From Candidatus Bathyarchaeota archaeon (lineage in GTDB: Archaea; Thermoproteota; Bathyarchaeia; Bathyarchaeales; Bathycorpusculaceae), in assembly GCA_013330975.1 (NCBI GenBank), contig DUHG01000096.1:788-11957 (forward strand): DNA of 11,170 nucleotides. Reading direction: 5' to 3'. The notes below the pieces were generated by a model. That model searched no databases. It was not told the origin of the DNA and was given only the letters and a program-made list of their open reading frames with translations. Both the position numbers and the translations under genes were made by a program. Every line of letters begins with the position of its first letter. The first letter of the stretch is position 1. This document shows, piece after piece, positions 6,325-11,170 of the stretch.

Positions 6325-7272
6325 ATGCGAAAGAGAACAATTCATCTATTCATTCTCATTGCAGTTCTTTCTATAGCCTTCAACTTTGTTCCAAACGTTT
6401 TCAGTCAATCCGAAAACATTAAGGTTCTCAGTCATAGTTGGTATATAGATTCGTTAGGATATTTTGTAGTTGTTGGAGAGATTCAGAATATTGGCTCGGC
6501 TACCATCGACAGGATAGTTGTAGGAGGAACTGTCTACACGATAGATGGAATAGCGCAGGCAAACTCGTATACTACTGCGTATGTGAGATACTTGGTTCCA
6601 CAGCAAAAGGCCGTTTTCTACATGGAGTTTTCCCCGACCAACGATGATACTGGCGAGACCTGGATATATTCAGGCATCGATCACGTCGATTTCACTGTAC
6701 TTCAGGCTGAAGCAACTAGTAGCTACCAGTATCCCGACTTGACAATAACGATTAGCTCAGCCGCAATCGGGTCATCAGCAACTGACAAAGGTGTCTACTG
6801 GGTAAACGGTGTGGTTCAGAATACAGGCACACAAACAGCCAAGAACATTAGAGTAATTGCAGCCTTCTACAATGCGTCAGGCACTGTTGTCGCTACGGGA
6901 TATACTAATCCTCTAACGCCAACCTCGCTGAGCCCTTCTGGGACTGCATCATTCAAAGTTGGTGCATTCGATATGAATCAGACAGAAGTTCCATCAAGTC
7001 TCAGAATCTCAAGCTATGCACTTCTCATCCAGGCTGAGTCCCCAATTCTCACAGGAACTGCACCTTTGCCTTCTGATACGGAACCCACAAACTCATCTTC
7101 TCCATCGAATCCTGATGATCAAAGCCAGACTGGTTCTTTTCCTTTTCAGTGGCTTTATGTCATAGGAATTGTGGCTGTCGTTGGAATTGCCTTGACAGCA
7201 CTCACTTTGAAGAAACACAAATCTAGTTCTGAAAGAAAGAGCAAGTCTAAAGTCTCTCGTAGAAAGAAATAG
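6325..7272 (+). CDS. Secreted, membrane-anchored protein with two FxLYD-like domains
   Basis: The 315-residue protein begins with a signal peptide (basic MRKR, hydrophobic core to about 26, probable cleavage after FSQ at 28). Two beta-sandwich units follow: about 32-125 (YFVVVGEIQNIGS, then LVPQQKAVFYMEFSP) and about 137-238 (YWVNGVVQNTGTQTAKNIRV, then LSPSGTASFKVG). The pattern of (V/N)G-x-(V/I)-QN-x-G, an aliphatic strand and a later P-x-x-x-A-x-F is that of FxLYD domains, common in archaeal surface proteins. A Ser/Pro/Thr-rich stalk (about 241-272) leads to one membrane helix (274-295) and a strongly basic cytoplasmic tail, so the ectodomain faces outward. NAS (183), NQT (218) and NSS (256) are possible N-glycosylation sites. 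Its ligand is unknown. The ATG at 6325 is the first possible start after an in-frame stop; its GGAG (6308-6311) is unusually far away, at 13 nt. Confidence 0.85.
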   Translation: MRKRTIHLFILIAVLSIAFNFVPNVFSQSENIKVLSHSWYIDSLGYFVVVGEIQNIGSATIDRIVVGGTVYTIDGIAQANSYTTAYVRYLVPQQKAVFYMEFSPTNDDTGETWIYSGIDHVDFTVLQAEATSSYQYPDLTITISSAAIGSSATDKGVYWVNGVVQNTGTQTAKNIRVIAAFYNASGTVVATGYTNPLTPTSLSPSGTASFKVGAFDMNQTEVPSSLRISSYALLIQAESPILTGTAPLPSDTEPTNSSSPSNPDDQSQTGSFPFQWLYVIGIVAVVGIALTALTLKKHKSSSERKSKSKVSRRKK

Positions 7273-7297
7273 TGCAGAGTTTTCCGTGTCATCTACT

Positions 7298-7311
7298 CAA
7301 AACTGCTTTTG
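7298..7311. terminator. Small hairpin between convergent genes
   Basis: CAAAA (7298-7302) and TTTTG (7307-7311) form a five-pair stem around CTGC. It ends in T on either strand and lies between the FxLYD stop and the 58-residue minus-strand ORF stop, so it could slow transcription from both sides. The stem is weak. Confidence 0.3.
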
Positions 7312-7339
7312 CATTACTGTCCACAATCTCAGTGGTGTT

Positions 7340-7516
7340 TCATGGACAAAGGAAGGGTTGAACGTAATACGCGTTGCCCAGCTCTTTAACGTGCAGTTTG
7401 ATTTCCGCAAGGTCTTCTTTTTCGCTGCAGTCGAAGGTTCCTGTGTCCTCGTATAGGCGCTTGCTCTCTTCAACTAGATAGTTGTTTGTATTCCAAGAAA
7501 CGAGAAAGACAGTCAT
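7340..7516 (-). CDS. Small 58-residue protein of unknown function
   Basis: The ORF runs from the ATG ending at 7516 to a TGA at 7342-7340. The product starts MTVFLVSWNTNNYLVEESKR, continues with LYEDTGTFDCSEKEDLAEIK and ends LHVKELGNAYYVQPFLCP. It is soluble and balanced in charge, with a beta-type opening, a probable amphipathic helix around residues 31-46 and a short aromatic end; two cysteines (30 and 57) are present. This is a protein-like composition across the whole reading frame, unlike the other frames here. An in-frame stop 27 nt upstream leaves ATG 7516 as the only good start. The ribosome-binding site is weak (AAGG about 11 nt before). A TATA-like element lies upstream. I do not recognise the family. 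It lies antisense between two surface-protein genes. Confidence 0.5.
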   Translation of the reverse strand: MTVFLVSWNTNNYLVEESKRLYEDTGTFDCSEKEDLAEIKLHVKELGNAYYVQPFLCP

Positions 7517-7535
7517 GCCTACAATTGCCTTATCT

Positions 7536-7575
7536 CTTGTTGTTTAAGCAACGAGTTTTGGCGTTAAATAATTAT
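7536..7575 (-). promoter_or_regulatory. Possible promoter of the 58-residue ORF with an inverted repeat at its start
   Basis: On the minus strand AATTATTTAAC (7564-7574) is a TATA-like element whose expected transcript start is near 7543, 27 nt before the ATG. CTTGTTG (7536-7542) and CAACGAG (7549-7555) form an inverted repeat of seven pairs (one G-U) centred almost exactly on that start, as expected for an operator that blocks initiation. Both calls are by eye. Confidence 0.3.
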
Positions 7576-7672
7576 GTCTGTGGGTTGCTTGTCATTTGGA
7601 GTTTAGCTGAGAACAGGATCTGATTTTTGTTCTTCTAGGTGCGAGTCGTGCAAGCGTTGAAGGAGAACAATG

Positions 7673-7682
7673 CTTATATTTT
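7673..7682 (+). promoter_or_regulatory. TATA element of the beta-propeller gene
   Basis: CTTATATTTT follows the purine-rich AAGGAGAACAATG. The expected start about 25 nt downstream falls near 7703, giving a leader of close to 38 nt that holds a good ribosome-binding site, TTAGGAG (7725-7731), nine bases before the ATG at 7741. Confidence 0.55.
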
Positions 7683-7700
7683 ACTGAACGTGAGCTTTCC

Positions 7701-7720
7701 TAGTACACTTATGTGTACTA
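7701..7720. promoter_or_regulatory. Perfect 8-bp inverted repeat at the predicted start of the propeller transcript
   Basis: The sequence TAGTACACTTATGTGTACTA has two perfect eight-base arms around TTAT. It begins within a few bases of the expected transcript start and ends eight bases before the GGAG of the ribosome-binding site. It could be a repressor operator overlapping the start, or, once transcribed, a leader hairpin that affects stability or ribosome access. No second copy was noticed in the window. Confidence 0.5.
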
Positions 7721-7740
7721 AAATTTAGGAGAAAAAGAGA

Positions 7741-10320
7741 ATGGCAAAAAACAAAACAGCTATAGCGATTGCAATGTTGCTAACACTAACGATCTCTTTG
7801 TCGATACTGCCACTAGTCTATTCTCAGGAAGGAGTAAGCAAAAACACTTTCGCCATTGTAAGCGCCTTACCTGATCCTGTTGGTGTAGGTCAGGAAACTC
7901 TGATCTTGACCGGCATAACTCACGCTACAGCATGGCCACAACCAGGTTGGTATAATGTTAGAGTTGAACTAAAGCTTCCAGATGGAAGTTCTCAAACTCT
8001 TGGACCGGTTACAACTGACACGACTGGAATGACAGGCATAAAGTATGTACCGACAGTGGCTGGCACATACCAAATGCGGACACACTTCCCACAGCAGAAA
8101 ATAGAATATACGGCCGCTGGCACACTTGCAAACACGACAATGAAAGAAAGCTACAGTGATTGGGTAGACCTTATTGTTACGCAGGAACCTCGAGAATACT
8201 ATCCAGGTGTACCATTGCCCTCGTTCTTCTGGACTCGCCCGATAAACGCGGAGTTCAGAGAATGGGATCCAATTGCTGGCAACTGGCTCGGTGTGCGAGG
8301 GTATGATAACCGACTGCCGCCCGCTAACGATGACGCGCCCGAGACCGGTCACATCTTATGGACAAGACCGTATGCAGAAGGCGGTCTAGTTGGTGGCGTA
8401 GATTTAGATGTTACAAACATGGACATGATAAGCTACGAGCACGGTGATGCGTACGAAGGCAAGTTTAGCAATCCAGTAATTATGAATGGAATCCTATTCT
8501 ACACACAGCATGCAGCGCAAAGTGCTATGCCGGCATTCGGCGGCACAGGCTATGAAGTGGAGCAGAAAACTGTAGCCATAGATCTTCACACAGGCAAAGA
8601 ACTGTGGAACAGGGTTCTTGGCAACAACGAAAGACAAGCTTTTGGTCAAATTATGTACTGGAAGACGATGAACATGTACGGTGCATTCTCATACTTGTGG
8701 ACTACCGTTGGATCTACTTGGAATGCTTATGACCCATTCACCGGACGATGGGAATACACAATTACTGGCGTGCCCTCAGGCTCCAGAACAGTTGGTCCCA
8801 ACGGTGAAATTCTCGTCTACACGATGGACAACAACAGAGGTTGGATGACAATGTGGAATTCAACTGCCACTGTATACAGAACTTACATGGATTACTACCT
8901 GTCTCGTCCCTCAGACGCGCCTCTGGCAGACTACTACTCAGGTCGCTGGAGACCTCACGGTCTAACCTTCAACGCATCAAAAGGAATACAATGGAACGTA
9001 ACAATACCCATGGGCTTACCAACAGGTGGACCATCAAGCAACATACAGACAGTCGTAGGTAACGACAGAATACTGGGCAGCAACACAAACTGGGCCGGCG
9101 GAGCCGCACAACCCAACCCCGTGTTCTGGGCAGTTAGCATCAAGCCAGGACAGGAAGGGCGACTTCTATTCAACAGAAGTTGGACGCTACCGATGGCTGA
9201 CGTGCATGTGGACATTCCAGGATCTGAACCTGCAAGCCTAGAAGATGGCGTGTTCGTGGTTTCAGTGAAAGAACTAAGAACTCACTATGGCTTCAGTCTT
9301 GACACAGGAGAACAAATTTGGGGACCGACGTCTCCAGCAGAGCCATACCTGAGCGTGTTCACGAGCCTATACATGAATCCATGGGGAGCAGCTGTAATCA
9401 AATACGGCAAACTCTACACCGCGGGCATGTCTGGAGTCGTGAATGCGTACAACGTCAAGACTGGAGAACACTTGTGGAGATACAACATCACTGACCCCTA
9501 CACTGAACAGCTATTCAGCTCCAACTGGCCAGCACCGATCAACTTCATAGTTGACGGTAAAATCTACCTGTTCCACCAAGAACACTCGGCAAATACTCCT
9601 GTGCCTCGTGGCGCACCAGCTGTATGCCTTGACGCTGAAACTGGCGAAGTAGTTTGGAGAACGGACGGTCTTAGGCTTGGCACTCGCTGGGGCGGACAAC
9701 CAGCTATCGGCGACAGCATAATCGCAGCGTTTAGCTCATACGATAACCAAGTTGTCGCTCTGGGCAAAGGACCAACAAAAACCACCGTTACCGCGCCAGA
9801 CGCAGGTGTACCCTTTGGCACATCTGTCACGATAAAAGGCACTGTGATGGACGTATCACCTGGCACTGAAAACGCAGACATCAAACTACGCTTCCCGAAT
9901 GGAGTGGCAGCTATTACTGACGAATACATGGATGACTGGATGCGACACGTATACATGCAATTCCCAGCTCCAGTGAGCTGCAAAGGAACTGAAGTTACCA
10001 TCAGCGTAGTAGATGCGAACCTCAACTCCAGAGAAATCGGCAAGGCAACTAGCGACACATCAGGATTCTACAGCCTCTCCTGGACGCCTGACATACCTGG
10101 ACATTACACCGTTGTCGCCACATTCGGCGGCTCCAAGTCTTACTGGTCTTCCTATGCAGAAACCGCTTTCACGGTTGACGAACTAGTTCCTCCACCAGAA
10201 ACACCTGGGCAACCCCCATCTAATACTGACACATACGTACTGGCTGGAATCGCAGCAACTATAGCTGCAATAGCAATAGTTGGCGCACTGATTCTGCTAT
10301 CCATCAGAAAGAAACACTAA
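7741..10320 (+). CDS. Large surface protein: PQQ-like beta-propeller with flanking Ig-like domains
   Basis: The 859-residue protein has a signal peptide (MAKNK, hydrophobic core to about 26, probable cleavage after YSQ at 29), an N-terminal Ig-like domain (about 35-147), and a PQQ-like propeller (about 200-675). Blade signatures are AIDLHTGKELWN (279-290), AYDPFTGRWEY (329-339), FSLDTGEQIWG (518-528), AYNVKTGEHLWR (569-580) and CLDAETGEVVWR (629-640). A second Ig-like domain (about 680-813), a Pro-rich stalk (817-828), a membrane helix (about 831-854) and the tail RKKH follow. Such propellers in archaea are usually extracellular scaffolds; the quinone-binding and calcium residues of true PQQ dehydrogenases are not evident, so enzymatic activity is not claimed. 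Six N-glycosylation sequons lie at 131, 373, 411, 419, 478 and 582. Codons ending in C or A (AAC, TAC, ACA) look more frequent than in neighbouring genes, and the ribosome-binding site is the best here, both fitting high expression. Confidence 0.88.
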   Translation: MAKNKTAIAIAMLLTLTISLSILPLVYSQEGVSKNTFAIVSALPDPVGVGQETLILTGITHATAWPQPGWYNVRVELKLPDGSSQTLGPVTTDTTGMTGIKYVPTVAGTYQMRTHFPQQKIEYTAAGTLANTTMKESYSDWVDLIVTQEPREYYPGVPLPSFFWTRPINAEFREWDPIAGNWLGVRGYDNRLPPANDDAPETGHILWTRPYAEGGLVGGVDLDVTNMDMISYEHGDAYEGKFSNPVIMNGILFYTQHAAQSAMPAFGGTGYEVEQKTVAIDLHTGKELWNRVLGNNERQAFGQIMYWKTMNMYGAFSYLWTTVGSTWNAYDPFTGRWEYTITGVPSGSRTVGPNGEILVYTMDNNRGWMTMWNSTATVYRTYMDYYLSRPSDAPLADYYSGRWRPHGLTFNASKGIQWNVTIPMGLPTGGPSSNIQTVVGNDRILGSNTNWAGGAAQPNPVFWAVSIKPGQEGRLLFNRSWTLPMADVHVDIPGSEPASLEDGVFVVSVKELRTHYGFSLDTGEQIWGPTSPAEPYLSVFTSLYMNPWGAAVIKYGKLYTAGMSGVVNAYNVKTGEHLWRYNITDPYTEQLFSSNWPAPINFIVDGKIYLFHQEHSANTPVPRGAPAVCLDAETGEVVWRTDGLRLGTRWGGQPAIGDSIIAAFSSYDNQVVALGKGPTKTTVTAPDAGVPFGTSVTIKGTVMDVSPGTENADIKLRFPNGVAAITDEYMDDWMRHVYMQFPAPVSCKGTEVTISVVDANLNSREIGKATSDTSGFYSLSWTPDIPGHYTVVATFGGSKSYWSSYAETAFTVDELVPPPETPGQPPSNTDTYVLAGIAATIAAIAIVGALILLSIRKKH

Positions 10321-10346
10321 ACCCAACCGAGAAACAACAACCCACT

Positions 10347-10362
10347 CCCCCTTTTTGTTTTT
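10347..10362 (+). terminator. Terminator after the beta-propeller gene
   Basis: Five C are followed by TTTTTGTTTTT (10352-10362), 27 nt after the stop codon. This is a strong T-tract archaeal terminator with no hairpin. Confidence 0.65.
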
Positions 10363-10516
10363 CAAGTTTTGAAACGAACCCTTCTCTAAATCCCCGTATT
10401 GCTCTTGATCGTCGCTTTGAATTATCATATGCTATTCCGAAGCATGGGTTCAAATGCAAAAAGACAGCAAATCAAATGCAGGTTGCGGCGAACTGGGAAG
10501 TTGCAGACAAAGGTCA

Positions 10517-10540
10517 GGCTAAATCATCGTAGGTTTAGCC
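10517..10540. terminator. Stem-loop just beyond the end of the HemN-family gene
   Basis: GGCTAAA (10517-10523) and TTTAGCC (10534-10540) are perfectly complementary around a ten-base loop and can be extended by a T-G and a C-G pair. It lies 15 nt after the minus-strand stop codon at 10556, the usual place for a 3' end structure. It lacks a following T tract on the minus strand, so it may protect the RNA end rather than cause termination. Confidence 0.35.
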
Positions 10541-10555
10541 AACGTCTTGAAGAGG

Positions 10556-11170
10556 CTATTGGGTGGTTTCCCTGAAAAACTCCCATGCAATGTTGAATCG
10601 CCATGGGTCACCCTTTTCAGTCAACTGTATCTGGTTATCTCTGATTTCCACTAGCTGTTTTCGCTGCAATCTATTCATTGCTTCGGGAAATGCTTCTTCA
10701 GGATACTTCCCAAACTTTGTCTTGAAGTTGTCGCGGTTCACCGGAACGCGTACGTAGATCCTCATCATTGCATTCTGCATTTCCGCGTCTGGTGTTAGCG
10801 TGGCGAGTCTGGCAATTGGGAATGCTCCACTGCCAACCGCAGAAATATACTCCTGAATATTCTCTATGTCAGAATAGAGGAATCGACCTACGTGCCCCAT
10901 GAAGAAGCCTGCGCCAGTTCCCACCACGGCTGAAGATGGATCCATCAGGTCCTCATCTATTCTTGAAAAACGGTTGTGGCAAGTAGGAGTATACCCATTT
11001 TTCCCAAGAATTCTGGAGGTTTGTAAGTACATCTCCAACTCTGTGGCGTCATCGTTAGCAGGAGGTAACTCTCCTGCGGCGATTTGTTTTGCCAACGTGG
11101 TCTCGGGATAAAGATCAAGTGGGTAGCAATCGACGCTTTCAACTTCGAGCTCAAGCACAGTTTTCAAATC
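10556..11170 (-). CDS. HemN-family radical SAM protein, C-terminal part (5' end outside window)
   Basis: The frame is open to the right edge, so only the last 204 residues are visible; the TTG at 11167 is internal. The radical SAM barrel with its CxxxCxxC cluster site is off the window. Visible are the end of the barrel (ESVDCYPLDLYPETTLAKQI, like the Y-x-L-x-x-x-P-x-T segment of HemN), the glycine-rich VGTGAGFFMG, a SDIENIQEYISAV segment with the following FPIAR, and a winged-helix-like C-terminus (LQRKQLVEIRDNQIQLTEKG) as in HemN_C. The family includes oxygen-independent coproporphyrinogen III oxidase, the haem chaperone HemW, and haem-degrading or methyltransferase relatives. The loss of strong HemN-specific signatures in the visible part means the reaction cannot be fixed. 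It converges on the propeller gene across a 235-nt gap. Confidence 0.8.
   Translation of the reverse strand, partial: DLKTVLELEVESVDCYPLDLYPETTLAKQIAAGELPPANDDATELEMYLQTSRILGKNGYTPTCHNRFSRIDEDLMDPSSAVVGTGAGFFMGHVGRFLYSDIENIQEYISAVGSGAFPIARLATLTPDAEMQNAMMRIYVRVPVNRDNFKTKFGKYPEEAFPEAMNRLQRKQLVEIRDNQIQLTEKGDPWRFNIAWEFFRETTQ

Noticed and set aside
7639..7728. A 29-codon GTG-started ORF reaching the ribosome-binding site of the propeller gene
   Set aside because: It covers the TATA element and inverted repeat of that gene, has no ribosome-binding site, and is short enough to be chance.
9564..10058. A 164-codon minus-strand ORF inside the propeller gene
   Set aside because: It is antisense to a clear Ig and propeller coding region with intact motifs, and its product shows no recognisable domain.
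10443..10456. GGGTTCAAATGC resembling a tRNA T-loop
   Set aside because: The flanking bases do not form a five-pair T stem, and no anticodon arm or acceptor stem is found nearby.
10429..10575. A 48-codon plus-strand ORF rich in Arg, Lys and Gln after the propeller gene
   Set aside because: Its basic content follows from purine-rich DNA, it has no ribosome-binding site, and its end overlaps the HemN-family gene on the other strand.

Overview
The window looks archaeal and most like a Bathyarchaeia-type genome; the lineage is an inference from gene content, not from a marker gene. The evidence is AT-rich TATA-like elements about 25 nt before the expected transcript starts, GTG starts with Shine-Dalgarno sequences, a small winged-helix regulator of the HTH_45 type, T-tract terminators, and two secreted proteins built as signal peptide, beta-rich ectodomain and C-terminal membrane anchor with a basic tail. 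There are no rRNA or tRNA genes, insertion sequences, CRISPR arrays or phage genes.

Layout. A family 2 glycosyltransferase (1-558, cut by the left edge) converges on a two-gene minus-strand unit: an alpha-glucan phosphorylase (4014-1873) followed 33 nt later by a PAS-only sensor protein with no kinase domain (1839-622). Next come a two-helix mini membrane protein (4349-4125, minus) and, divergent from it, an eight-helix membrane protein of unknown function (4516-5439, plus). A plus-strand pair follows, in which a 75-residue conserved-looking protein overlaps the start of a winged-helix regulator (5599-6100). Then come an FxLYD-type secreted anchored protein (6325-7272) and a large PQQ-like beta-propeller surface protein with Ig-like domains (7741-10320). 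The right edge cuts a HemN-family radical SAM enzyme on the minus strand (10556-11170).

How the parts fit. The phosphorylase and PAS protein suggest glucan breakdown tied to a sensed signal. The two anchored proteins are envelope components, each with its own promoter. The regulator is probably autoregulated, since an imperfect inverted repeat overlaps its TATA region. No single pathway unites the window.

The least expected items are in the intergenic DNA. A perfect 8-bp inverted repeat (7701-7720) sits at the predicted start of the propeller transcript. A coding-looking 58-residue minus-strand ORF (7516-7340) lies between the two surface-protein genes. A possible 25-residue ORF (6238-6161) may share a TATA element with the FxLYD gene. 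I found no clear new multi-gene system. All promoter, operator and terminator calls were made by eye.
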